A stretch of DNA of 6,368 bases from Ruminococcus sp. UBA5129 (GCA_002414125.1 DHYN01000030.1:15315-21682); one strand, 5' to 3'; shown: positions 1 to 6,340, counted from the stretch's first letter. Program-made: numbers and translations. The notes: a model not told the origin generated them from the letters alone.

Positions 1-732
1 ATCGGCGGCAGCCCTGATCTCCTTGATCGGGTCATCCGTGAGAGAAACGCGGATAGTCTCGCCAATGCCGTCACAGAGCAGCGAACCTATTCCGACTGAT
101 GACTTGATGAGTCCCATTCTCTCGGTTCCTGCCTCGGTAACGCCAAGATGAAGCGGATAGCTGCACTTTTCGGCAGCAAGTCTGTATGATTCGATCATTC
201 TTCCGACGTCGGAGGATTTGATCGAGATAACAATATCGTTGAAGTCAAAGCGTTCGAGAAGTGCCGCATGACCCATTGCACTCTCAACGAGAGCCTGCGG
301 TGTCGGCGAACCGTATTTTGCAAGGAGCTCCTTTTCGAGAGAGCCTGAATTAACGCCTATCCTTATAGGGATATTCTTTTCTCTGCAAGTATCGGCAACC
401 TGCTTGACTCTGTCCATGTCACCGATATTTCCCGGATTGATGCGTATCTTGTCAACGCCTGCGGCAGCAGCCTCAAGGGCGAGGCGGTAATCGAAATGGA
501 TGTCCGCAACGAGCGGTATCTTCACAGCCTCCTTGATAGCAGGAATGAGCTTCACAGCCTCCTTGTCGGGTATAGCCGCACGAATGATCTCACAACCGGC
601 AGCCTCGAGCTCAACAGCCTGACGGACGCTTCCCTTGATATCATCAGAGCGCTTGTTAAGCATCGACTGGATATATATATGCTTTCCGTCGAGGACACAG
701 TCCCCGACCTTGACGGGTCTTACGTTTCTCAT
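1..732 (-). CDS. ispG: 4-hydroxy-3-methylbut-2-en-1-yl diphosphate synthase (HMB-PP synthase), C-terminus cut by window edge
   Basis: IspG (GcpE) converts MEcPP to HMB-PP, the penultimate step of the MEP isoprenoid pathway, in the cytosol with a [4Fe-4S] cluster. The window shows the first 244 residues, starting MRNVRPVKVGD. Visible family signatures are IQSM near residue 20, AAGCEIIRAAIPD near 45-57, PLVADIHFDYRLAL near 73-86, DKIRINPGNIG near 94-104, IRIGVNSGSLEKELL near 120-134, and LGVTEAGTE followed by KSSVGIGSLL in the last 50 residues. Together these make up the N-terminal TIM-barrel domain. The C-terminal domain with the cluster-binding cysteines lies outside the window, so activity cannot be judged. 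The ATG at 732 is supported by a perfect AGGAGG (739-744) six bases upstream. That site begins directly after the rseP stop codon, so the two genes are almost certainly co-transcribed and may be translationally coupled. MLNK replaces the more familiar MTNT after QS; I take this as a lineage variant. Confidence 0.96.
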   Translation of the reverse strand, partial: MRNVRPVKVGDCVLDGKHIYIQSMLNKRSDDIKGSVRQAVELEAAGCEIIRAAIPDKEAVKLIPAIKEAVKIPLVADIHFDYRLALEAAAAGVDKIRINPGNIGDMDRVKQVADTCREKNIPIRIGVNSGSLEKELLAKYGSPTPQALVESAMGHAALLERFDFNDIVISIKSSDVGRMIESYRLAAEKCSYPLHLGVTEAGTERMGLIKSSVGIGSLLCDGIGETIRVSLTDDPIKEIRAAAD

Positions 733-744
733 AGTGATCCTCCT

Positions 745-1797
745 TTAACCGCCTTTTACGAGACGGATTATATCATTGTACGTCGCGAAAATCATAAGTC
801 CGAACAGCAGGACGATTCCGACAAGATGGACTATTCCCTCGTGCTCGGGCTTAACGGGCTTCCTGCGGACAAGCTCTATCAGACAGAAGAGAAGTCTGCC
901 GCCGTCGAGTCCGGGTATCGGGAGAAGGTTCATAAAGCCGATATTAATGGTCAGAAGCGCGGTAAGGTAGAGCAGTGAATCCACCTTTTCCCTGGCAGTC
1001 TCGCCCTGATTTGCAGTCTCATTGATAGTCGTCACCACGCCCACGGGACCCGAGAGCTCCTCGACCTTGTACTTGCCTGTAACGAGATCCCGAAGCGATA
1101 CCCATACAAGTCGTCCGATAGCCACACTGTCCTTCACGGAATATCCGAGCACCGATGCGGGAGTCTTTTTGACGTATTCCAGACCAAAGTCGATCGTTCC
1201 GCCGCTTACCTTGTTGTAGAAGCTGACATTCTCGAATTCAATCTCCTCCCCGTCGCGGAGAACCGTGACATCGTGCTCGGACGACTGTGAGAACATGTAT
1301 CCGATGTCTGTGGTGGAGAGGATTTTCATGCCGTCCATTTCTACGATAATATCGCCGTGGCGGAGACCGGCATCGTAGCTTCCGGACATGTATTCAAAAG
1401 TTCCGTCCTCAAATCCCTCATAAGAGAATCCCCTGATCTTCATTGTCGGTACGGAATCGCTCATACAAGTCATAACAGATACCGCAACAAGTCCGAGGAT
1501 AAAATTCATCATCGCACCCGCAACGAGTACTATCATCCTCTTCCAGAGCTTCTGATTGCGGAAGCTCCTCGGATCGCTGCCCGACTCATCCTCGCCCTCC
1601 ATAGCGCAGTAGCCGCCGATTGGGAGTAGTCTGAGCGAGTATTGTGTCTCGCCTTTGGTAAAGCCGAACAGCCTCGGTCCCATACCGACTGCAAATTCCA
1701 GAACACGCACTCCGCTGAGCTTGGCACAGATGAAGTGACCGAATTCGTGGATAGTTACGATTAGTCCGAATATAATGATCGCAATTATATAACCCAT
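745..1797 (-). CDS. rseP: RseP/RasP-family site-2 membrane zinc metalloprotease
   Basis: This 350-residue membrane protease belongs to the S2P family (peptidase M50B). Family members cut anti-sigma factors, signal peptides and other substrates inside the membrane. The zinc-binding HExxH motif is H17-E-F-G-H21, inside the first hydrophobic segment (about residues 3-16 onward). The third zinc ligand sits in NLLPIPGLDGG at 290-300 (D298). Further hydrophobic segments lie near 88-111, 274-295 and 322-339. A PDZ domain occupies roughly residues 115-195, with the loop SYDAGLRHGDIIVEMDG typical of these proteases. GPVGV at 250-254 is also a conserved S2P block. All catalytic residues are present and the length is close to that of Gram-positive RasP (YluC). 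The gene starts 30 bases after dxr. Its ribosome binding site (AAGGAT, 1809-1814) is modest and has a rather long spacer. Substrates cannot be told from sequence; a role in sigma-factor release or signal peptide clearance is inferred from the family. Confidence 0.96.
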   Translation of the reverse strand: MGYIIAIIIFGLIVTIHEFGHFICAKLSGVRVLEFAVGMGPRLFGFTKGETQYSLRLLPIGGYCAMEGEDESGSDPRSFRNQKLWKRMIVLVAGAMMNFILGLVAVSVMTCMSDSVPTMKIRGFSYEGFEDGTFEYMSGSYDAGLRHGDIIVEMDGMKILSTTDIGYMFSQSSEHDVTVLRDGEEIEFENVSFYNKVSGGTIDFGLEYVKKTPASVLGYSVKDSVAIGRLVWVSLRDLVTGKYKVEELSGPVGVVTTINETANQGETAREKVDSLLYLTALLTINIGFMNLLPIPGLDGGRLLFCLIELVRRKPVKPEHEGIVHLVGIVLLFGLMIFATYNDIIRLVKGG

Positions 1798-1827
1798 AAG
1801 AAATTTTTATCCTTTCAGTAAAACGGC

Positions 1828-2976
1828 TCAGCCCATTGCGATGCCGTTGACGTAGTCCCTTGCCATTTGATCGGCACGCATTACATCCTCATAGCAAGTG
1901 ATGTCGAAGCGCTCAAACCTATCCGTTACCGATGAAACGATCTCGCCGATCTCGATGAAGCTTATCTTGTCATTGAGGAAAAGTCCGACAGCCTCCTCGT
2001 TTGCGGAATTCACAAGACACGGGTAAGCTCCTCCCATAGAAACAGCCTTTATCGCCGCGCTGAGACACTTGAACGTCTCATAATCAGGCTTGCCGAACGT
2101 GAGCGTTCCGTAGTCGATAAGCGAGAGCCGCTTTGTAGGACACTCCATTCTGTCAGGATAGAGCAGCGCATACTGGATAGGTATCTTCATATCAGGCACA
2201 CCGAGCTGCGCGATGACGGAGAAATCGTTGTATTCGACAGCAGAGTGGATCACGCTCTGTCGGTGAACAACGATCTCGATCTGCTCTGGAATCAGGTCGA
2301 AAAGCCACTTAGCCTCGATAAACTCAAGACCCTTGTTCATGAGTGTAGCGGAGTCGATAGTGATCTTGTTTCCCATATCCCAGTTCGGGTGTCTGAGAGC
2401 ATCAGCCTTTGTGACACTGCGAAGCTCGTCATAGGACTTTCCGTAGAAAGGACCTCCAGAAGCGGTGAGTATGATCTTACTGAGCTGTGAACGCTTATTT
2501 CCCTGCAAGCACTGGAATATAGCCGAATGCTCGCTGTCAACGGGATATATCTTCACGCCTTTTTCCTTTGCCAGACCCATTACAAGCTCTCCGCCTGCAA
2601 CGAGTGTTTCCTTATTGGCGAGGGCAATATCCTTGCCTGCCTCTATCGCGGTCAGAGTCGGGAGCAGTCCCACCATTCCGACAACGGAGTTGAGTATGAT
2701 GTCAGCCTCGTCGAGCGATGCGAGCCTGCAAAGACCCTCCATTCCGCAAAGGATCTCGGCTGAGGTGTCGGCGAGACGGCTTTTCAGCTCGGAAAATTTA
2801 TCCTCATTGTATATGCACACATACTTTGCGCCGAATTTTCTCGCCTGCTCCTCAAGCAGACCGATATTCGCCCTTGCGGCAACGGCGATCACGTCAAATC
2901 CGTGTTTTTCGCAGACCTCTAAAGCCTGTGTGCCGATAGAACCGGTCGAGCCGAGTATGGAAATCTTCTTATTCAT
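1828..2976 (-). CDS. dxr: 1-deoxy-D-xylulose 5-phosphate reductoisomerase
   Basis: Dxr catalyses the NADPH-dependent rearrangement and reduction of DXP to MEP, the first committed step of the MEP isoprenoid pathway; fosmidomycin inhibits this enzyme. The protein has 382 residues, a normal length. The N-terminal Rossmann fold carries the NADPH motif GSTGSIG at 9-15, and LANKETLVAGG lies at 119-129. Metal ligands expected for the family are visible as D147 and E149 in DSEHSAIFQ, and E218 in TLMNKGLEF. The flexible active-site loop HPNWDMG is at 196-202, and HRQSVIHS is at 238-245. The C-terminal helical domain looks complete. Of two nearby ATGs, the one at 2976 is in frame and has an AAGGGGAG site eight bases upstream; the ATG at 2980 is out of frame. 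The 91-base gap to cdsA is the longest inside the operon and contains several inverted repeats, so dxr and the genes after it may be expressed separately to some degree. Confidence 0.97.
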   Translation of the reverse strand: MNKKISILGSTGSIGTQALEVCEKHGFDVIAVAARANIGLLEEQARKFGAKYVCIYNEDKFSELKSRLADTSAEILCGMEGLCRLASLDEADIILNSVVGMVGLLPTLTAIEAGKDIALANKETLVAGGELVMGLAKEKGVKIYPVDSEHSAIFQCLQGNKRSQLSKIILTASGGPFYGKSYDELRSVTKADALRHPNWDMGNKITIDSATLMNKGLEFIEAKWLFDLIPEQIEIVVHRQSVIHSAVEYNDFSVIAQLGVPDMKIPIQYALLYPDRMECPTKRLSLIDYGTLTFGKPDYETFKCLSAAIKAVSMGGAYPCLVNSANEEAVGLFLNDKISFIEIGEIVSSVTDRFERFDITCYEDVMRADQMARDYVNGIAMG

Positions 2977-2984
2977 TCATAAGT

Positions 2985-3001
2985 CTCCCCTTTTTCAAGG
3001 A
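2985..3001 (-). promoter_or_regulatory. dxr ribosome binding site partly inside a small hairpin
   Basis: The minus strand reads CCTT-GAAA-AAGG (3000 to 2989), a four-base-pair stem with a GAAA (GNRA-type) loop; a further T3001-G2988 wobble is possible. Its 3' arm is the first half of the AAGGGGAG ribosome binding site of dxr (2992-2985). The site is eight bases before the ATG at 2976. The stem is weak, so any masking of the site would be mild and is inference. Confidence 0.5.
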
Positions 3002-3007
3002 TATGTT

Positions 3008-3024
3008 ATTTTATCCGATAAAAT
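3008..3024. repeat. 17-base perfect palindrome in the cdsA-dxr gap
   Basis: ATTTTATC-C-GATAAAAT is a perfect inverted repeat with a single central base. As RNA it can fold into a weak seven-pair AU-rich hairpin. As DNA it has the size and symmetry of a repressor operator and, on the minus strand, contains TAAAAT, a -10-like hexamer. No good -35 hexamer is found 16-18 bases upstream of it, so a promoter is not claimed. The binding protein, if any, is not recognised. Confidence 0.5.
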
Positions 3025-3026
3025 GC

Positions 3027-3058
3027 GAAAGGGACTAATCCGAAGTTAGTCACCTTTC
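3027..3058 (-). other. Strong UUCG-capped hairpin between cdsA and dxr
   Basis: In the operon transcript, GAAAGG and GACTAA (5' arm) pair with TTAGTC and CCTTTC (3' arm), giving 12 base pairs with one bulged base (position 3052). The seven-base loop contains C-TTCG-G, the very stable cUUCGg tetraloop, if one more C-G pair forms next to a bulged A. The stem lies just after the cdsA stop codon. It is followed by GCATTTTATC rather than an uninterrupted T-run, so it is a poor classical terminator. It may be a leaky terminator, an mRNA processing or stability element, or an intergenic repeat; the sequence does not decide. Confidence 0.7.
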
Positions 3059-3067
3059 AAAAGTATT

Positions 3068-3946
3068 CTATAGAATGCCAAATCCCAGCATGCGTCCGAT
3101 CACCAAAAGGGCGTAAAAGGTCGGAACGACAAACAGAATGCTGTCGAACCTGTCCATAAGACCGCCGTGACCGGGCATGATCCTGCCATAATCTTTGAAT
3201 CCGATCTGACGCTTCACCATTGATGCCGAAAGATCTCCGATCGTGCCGACCACTGCGCATAATACGCCTATAATAAAGGCAATGACGAGCGTTGACGGCT
3301 CAAAGCCTTTGTTAACGCAAAAGGCTGCCGCATAGGCAACGCCTGTCGTGATAATGCCGCCAATAAAGCCCTCTATGGTCTTTTTGGGACTTATCTCCGG
3401 ACAGAGCTTATGCTTTCCGATTGCAACGCCTGTGAAGTACGCACCCGTATCGGCGATCCATGCTCCGCAAAGACCTATCACAAGCATGAACAGGTTGTAC
3501 TCCCTGTCGATGCGTATCATTGTACACATAGCCTGCGGAACTAAGATCATCGCCGCAAGCACAAAAAAGACCTGCTCGTAGCGTATCTCCTTGTGCTTTT
3601 TCAGCCATGTAATAAATACCGCTATAGTCATGACAAGCGTTACGGCAAATATCGCGATCCTCAGAAAAATTGCGTCAAGGTAAGCGGGATCTCCTCCGGC
3701 TACATACCCTTTATAGCAGAGCCCTTTATAGTAGAGCTCGTAAAGAAACGGCATAGCTATTCCGCAAAGCTCCGAGGCTGCGAGCACGGGAATGCACTTC
3801 TCCATTTTCACCGCACGGAGCAGCTCAAACAGCATGACAGCGATGATAGCCGCAACACCTATCGGAAGCACGATTGTGTTGTGGAAGAAAAGTACTACTG
3901 AGAGTATAATGATACCCACAACGCCCGAGATAATTCTTGTAAGCAT
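3068..3946 (-). CDS. cdsA: Phosphatidate cytidylyltransferase (CDP-diacylglycerol synthase)
   Basis: CdsA condenses CTP with phosphatidic acid to give CDP-diacylglycerol, the precursor of phosphatidylglycerol and other phospholipids, at the cytoplasmic membrane. The 292-residue protein is very hydrophobic, with about eight or nine candidate membrane segments (for example near 4-21, 25-41, 95-115, 126-145, 191-210, 219-235 and 268-285). The family signature near the C-terminus is intact: S242-M-V-K-R followed by K251-D252, then MPGHGGLMDRFD ending at D268. The upstream conserved blocks DTGAYFTG (166-173) and SPKKTIEGFIGG (186-197) are also present. The start codon directly follows the uppS stop codon, giving TAAATG, and its GGAGGTG ribosome binding site lies in the last codons of uppS. 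This suggests translational coupling of the two genes. The stop is followed by the hairpin-rich gap before dxr. Confidence 0.97.
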   Translation of the reverse strand: MLTRIISGVVGIIILSVVLFFHNTIVLPIGVAAIIAVMLFELLRAVKMEKCIPVLAASELCGIAMPFLYELYYKGLCYKGYVAGGDPAYLDAIFLRIAIFAVTLVMTIAVFITWLKKHKEIRYEQVFFVLAAMILVPQAMCTMIRIDREYNLFMLVIGLCGAWIADTGAYFTGVAIGKHKLCPEISPKKTIEGFIGGIITTGVAYAAAFCVNKGFEPSTLVIAFIIGVLCAVVGTIGDLSASMVKRQIGFKDYGRIMPGHGGLMDRFDSILFVVPTFYALLVIGRMLGFGIL

Positions 3947-4690
3947 TTACACACCTCCGAAGCGGCGATGTCTGCCGTCGAAATCAATGAGCGCCTTATC
4001 CAGCTCTTCAGATGTGAAATCAGGCCACAGAATGTCTGTGAAATAGTACTCCGCATAAGCACACTGCCAGATAAGGTAGTTAGAAAGGCGCAGCTCGCCG
4101 CTTGGTCTGATGACCAGATCGACATCGGGAATACCCTTTGTATAGAGGTTTTCGGAGATTGAGTCCTCAGTGATGTCGGCAGGGTCGAGAGTACCGTCCT
4201 TGACCTGCTGAGCGAGGAGTCTTGCGGCATGAGCGATCTCGTCACGTCCGCCGTAGTTTACAGCCATGAGCAGGTTCATCTCTGTATAATGAGCCGTATC
4301 CTGCTCGAGCTTTATCATCTTCTCGCGGAGGTCATCATCAAAAACGCTCTTATCACCGAGGAATATCATCCTTGTATTTTCGGAGAGGTGCTTGCGGACA
4401 TCCACGATATACTCACGGAAGAGATCCATAATAGTCTCTACCTCCTCTTTCGGACGCTGCCAGTTCTCCGTTGAAAATGCATAGAACGAGATATTCTTCA
4501 AGCCGATGTCCTTACAGTAACGGACGATCTTCTTGAAGTTTTTCGCACCCTCTCTATGACCGAATGTTCTCGGGAGACCACGCTTTTTCGCCCATCTGCC
4601 GTTGCCATCCATTATAAAGCCAACATGCTGCGGAAGGTTTTCGGGAAGTCCGATGACCTCCTCTTTATCTTTTTTTCGGAATAATGCCAT
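3947..4690 (-). CDS. uppS: Undecaprenyl diphosphate synthase (cis-prenyltransferase)
   Basis: UppS extends farnesyl diphosphate with eight isopentenyl units in cis to make undecaprenyl diphosphate, the carrier lipid for peptidoglycan and other wall polymers. The protein has 247 residues, normal for the family. Conserved regions appear in order: HVGFIMDGNGRWAKKRG at 22-38 with catalytic D28; FGHREGAKN at 43-51; YAFSTENWQRP at 70-80; and DLVIRPSGELRLSNYLIWQ at 191-209, with the diphosphate-binding arginines R195 and R201 and with S203. E214 follows in AYAEYYF. RPSGEL differs from the commoner RTSGEQ at two positions, which I take as lineage variation because the binding residues are kept. A GGAG ribosome binding site at 4696-4699 lies five bases before the ATG, just past the frr stop. 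As a lipid-carrier enzyme it consumes products of the MEP pathway encoded downstream by dxr and ispG. Confidence 0.97.
   Translation of the reverse strand: MALFRKKDKEEVIGLPENLPQHVGFIMDGNGRWAKKRGLPRTFGHREGAKNFKKIVRYCKDIGLKNISFYAFSTENWQRPKEEVETIMDLFREYIVDVRKHLSENTRMIFLGDKSVFDDDLREKMIKLEQDTAHYTEMNLLMAVNYGGRDEIAHAARLLAQQVKDGTLDPADITEDSISENLYTKGIPDVDLVIRPSGELRLSNYLIWQCAYAEYYFTDILWPDFTSEELDKALIDFDGRHRRFGGV
3952..3958 (-). promoter_or_regulatory. cdsA ribosome binding site inside the uppS C-terminus
   Basis: GGAGGTG encodes the Gly-Gly-Val end of UppS and also serves as the Shine-Dalgarno site for cdsA. Its GGAGG core is seven bases before the cdsA ATG. The uppS stop and the cdsA start are directly adjacent (TAAATG), so ribosomes finishing uppS could re-initiate on cdsA. 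Confidence 0.85.
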
Positions 4691-4701
4691 TTTTTCTCCA
4701 A

Positions 4702-5256
4702 TCAGATGCTCATGATCTCTTTTTCTTTTTCTGCAACAGCCTTGTCAATATCAGCGCAGAACTTATCAGTGAGATCCTGAACTTTCTTTTCGCAGTCCTT
4801 CTGATCGTCCTCGGTGATCTCGGAGTTCTTCTGCATCTTCTTGAACTTTTCGATAGTATCACGTCTGATCGAACGAATAGTCACCTTACACTCCTCACCA
4901 TACTTCTTGATGCCCTTGCAGAGTTCCTTACGTCTGTCCTCTGTAAGCTGGGGGAATACGAGGCGGATAGCCTTTCCGTCATTAGTTGGGTTGATGCCGA
5001 TGTCGGAAGCGTTGATAGCCTTCTCAATGGACTTGAGTGTAGAAGCATCCCACGGCTGGATGAGAAGCATTCTTGCCTCGGGGACTGAAACGGCAGCCAT
5101 CTGCTGAATTGGCGTGGGCGAACCGTAGTAGTCAACCATGACCTTGTCGAGGATAGCAGGGTTAGCTCTTCCGGCACGGATAGAAGCGAATTCGTTTCCG
5201 AGTGCATTGAGACTCTTGTTCATTTTTTCTTTTGCAGCATTGATAGTTTCTTTCAT
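4702..5256 (-). CDS. frr: Ribosome recycling factor
   Basis: RRF splits post-termination ribosomes together with EF-G so that subunits can start a new round of translation. The protein has 184 residues, matching the usual length of about 185. Family marks are RAGRANPAILDKV at 27-39, YYGSPTPIQQMA at 43-54, the IQPWD block at 66-70, GINPTNDGKAIRL at 87-99 and, in the long helical bundle, IRSIRRD at 127-133. The helix-rich, highly charged C-terminus (EKKVQDLTDKF onward) completes the three-helix domain. An AAAGGA site at 5266-5271 supports the ATG. The gene sits between pyrH (27-base gap) and uppS (11-base gap), the standard bacterial arrangement. Nothing is missing or unusual. Confidence 0.98.
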   Translation of the reverse strand: MKETINAAKEKMNKSLNALGNEFASIRAGRANPAILDKVMVDYYGSPTPIQQMAAVSVPEARMLLIQPWDASTLKSIEKAINASDIGINPTNDGKAIRLVFPQLTEDRRKELCKGIKKYGEECKVTIRSIRRDTIEKFKKMQKNSEITEDDQKDCEKKVQDLTDKFCADIDKAVAEKEKEIMSI

Positions 5257-5283
5257 TGTAAATCGTCCTTTCGTAATAAAAAG

Positions 5284-5997
5284 TTACTGTATTTCCGATA
5301 CGACCGTACCAACGTCCTCACCCATAACTGCATCGTAGATATTGTCGGGACGTGAGAGGTCGAAAACGAGCATTTTCATCTTGTTGTCGCGGCACATAGT
5401 AGCAGCGGTGCTGTCCATAACACCAAGCTCCTCGCTGAGCACCTGACTGAACGTTAGCGATGCGTACTTCTTTGCATCGTCAAATTTGTGCGGATCCTTA
5501 TCGTAAACACCGTCAACAAGGGTAGCCTTGAGGAAGATGTCAGCCTGTATCTCAACTGCGCGTAGAGCAGCGGCAGTATCGGTCGAGAAGAATGGGTTTC
5601 CAGTACCGCATCCGAAGATAACGACTCTGCCCTTTCCGAGATGGTTTACAGCTTTGTTGCGGATGTAAGGCTCAGCGACCTGCTGCATGGTGATAGCAGT
5701 CTGAACGCGGACATTGCATCCCAGCGATTCGAGAACGTCAGCGAGCGCAAGAGCATTCATAGCAGTGGCAAGCATACCGATATGGTCGGCACGAGTCCTG
5801 TCCATGGCGCCGCTCGAACGACCTCTCCAGAAGTTTCCGCCGCCCACAACGACAGCGACCTGAACCCCAACATCCACGCACTTCTTGATGCTTGTGCAAA
5901 TACTGGTTATCACATCGTAATTAAGTCCTGTCTTTTTATCTCCGGCAAGAGCCTCGCCGCTTACCTTGAGTAGTATTCTCTTATATTTTGGTTCCAT
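5284..5997 (-). CDS. pyrH: Uridylate kinase (bacterial hexameric UMP kinase)
   Basis: PyrH phosphorylates UMP to UDP with ATP, feeding all pyrimidine nucleotide synthesis. Bacterial UMP kinases of this amino-acid-kinase fold are hexameric and are typically activated by GTP and inhibited by UTP. From the chosen start the protein has 237 residues, the usual length. Motifs in order are LLKVSGEAL at 9-17 (phosphate-binding K11), [11 protein letters not shown] at 50-60, [15 protein letters not shown] at 69-83 with D71, [17 protein letters not shown] at 131-147, [13 protein letters not shown] at 157-169 and [12 protein letters not shown] at 194-205. An in-frame GTG at 6009 would add four residues, but it overlaps the GAGGTG ribosome binding site of the ATG at 5997. 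The ATG is therefore preferred, and [17 protein letters not shown] fits other family N-termini. This is the first gene of the operon. No rpsB or tsf precedes it, unlike in many bacteria. Confidence 0.97.
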   Translation of the reverse strand: MEPKYKRILLKVSGEALAGDKKTGLNYDVITSICTSIKKCVDVGVQVAVVVGGGNFWRGRSSGAMDRTRADHIGMLATAMNALALADVLESLGCNVRVQTAITMQQVAEPYIRNKAVNHLGKGRVVIFGCGTGNPFFSTDTAAALRAVEIQADIFLKATLVDGVYDKDPHKFDDAKKYASLTFSQVLSEELGVMDSTAATMCRDNKMKMLVFDLSRPDNIYDAVMGEDVGTVVSEIQ

Positions 5998-6001
5998 AAC
6001 G

Positions 6002-6007
6002 CACCTC
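6002..6007 (-). promoter_or_regulatory. Ribosome binding site fixing the pyrH start
   Basis: On the minus strand the sequence reads GAGGTG, with its GAGG core six bases before the ATG at 5997. A GTG at 6009 is in frame but overlaps this site, and I saw no comparable Shine-Dalgarno sequence ahead of it. This decides the start in favour of the ATG. Confidence 0.8.
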
Positions 6008-6030
6008 ACAAAAAAATATATCTATATTCT

Positions 6031-6058
6031 ATTTTACACTAAAAACGCATTTCTGTAA
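6031..6058 (-). promoter_or_regulatory. Probable promoter of the pyrH operon
   Basis: The minus strand has TTTACA (6058-6053) as -35 and TAAAAT (6036-6031) as -10, with a 16-base spacer. Each hexamer matches the housekeeping sigma consensus at five of six positions. Transcription would begin near 6024, giving a leader of about 27 bases that contains the pyrH ribosome binding site. It is the best minus-strand candidate I could find upstream of pyrH. Confidence 0.5.
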
Positions 6059-6064
6059 AGGCAT

Positions 6065-6100
6065 TTTCCGAAAAAAACAATTTTTTTCGGGAATTTTTTT
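6065..6100 (+). terminator. Orphan terminator-like hairpin facing right
   Basis: CCGAAAAAAA (6068-6077) pairs perfectly with TTTTTTTCGG (6081-6090) around a CAA loop. Three more pairs, one a G-T wobble, extend the stem to 13. Seven Ts (6094-6100) follow on the plus strand, giving the form of an intrinsic terminator with an AT-rich stem. No plus-strand gene lies upstream of it, so what it would terminate is unclear. It could stop antisense transcription leaving the pyrH operon, or be a remnant of a lost gene. Confidence 0.5.
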
Positions 6101-6184
6101 CTCAAATGAAGCGCTTCCAAACGCTTTTGTCATACTGCACAAAAATGTTGAAAATTTATTGTACCGTTCCAACCTAACTTTTTC

Positions 6185-6213
6185 TTGACTTTTAAGGCTC
6201 GCTATGGTATAAT
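6185..6213 (+). promoter_or_regulatory. Promoter of the tRNA cluster, extended -10 type
   Basis: TTGACT (6185-6190) is a five-of-six -35 hexamer, and TATAAT (6208-6213) is a perfect -10, at the ideal 17-base spacing. TG one base before the -10 (6205-6206) makes it an extended -10 promoter. Transcription should begin near 6219-6221, about 30 bases before the tRNA-Ser gene. This is a very strong housekeeping promoter, as expected for stable RNA. Confidence 0.92.
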
Positions 6214-6220
6214 ATAAAAG

Positions 6221-6239
6221 CTGAGTGATAGGCATTCAG
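6221..6239 (+). other. Hairpin in the 5' leader of the tRNA-Ser precursor
   Basis: CTGAGTG (6221-6227) and CATTCAG (6233-6239) form seven pairs, one a G-U wobble, around an ATAGG loop. It begins almost at the predicted transcription start and ends about 12 bases before the mature tRNA 5' end, so it would cap the precursor leader removed by RNase P. A role in stability or processing is inference. Confidence 0.4.
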
Positions 6240-6251
6240 TCTTACATATGC

Positions 6252-6340
<89 letters not shown>

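Noticed and set aside
496..978. 160-residue plus-strand reading frame
   Set aside because: It runs antisense to ispG and rseP, both of which have clear family motifs. It has no recognisable domain and is a shadow frame.
2465..3049. 194-residue plus-strand reading frame antisense to dxr
   Set aside because: It is Ser/Ala/Pro-rich and shows no motifs, as expected of a complementary shadow of dxr. It extends across the hairpin region and has no coding support.
3027..3058. Standard intrinsic terminator after cdsA
   Set aside because: The stem is strong, but the minus-strand sequence after it is GCATTTTATC rather than a continuous T-run, and co-oriented operon genes follow. Full termination is unlikely; it is listed as a hairpin of unknown role.
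5998..6009. GTG start for pyrH adding four residues (MRCV)
   Set aside because: It overlaps the Shine-Dalgarno sequence of the downstream ATG, and I saw no ribosome binding site of its own.
6029..6235. 68-residue minus-strand reading frame upstream of pyrH
   Set aside because: No ribosome binding site precedes its start, the composition is low-complexity Lys/Phe from A/T runs, and it overlaps the tRNA promoter, the terminator-like hairpin and the pyrH promoter.
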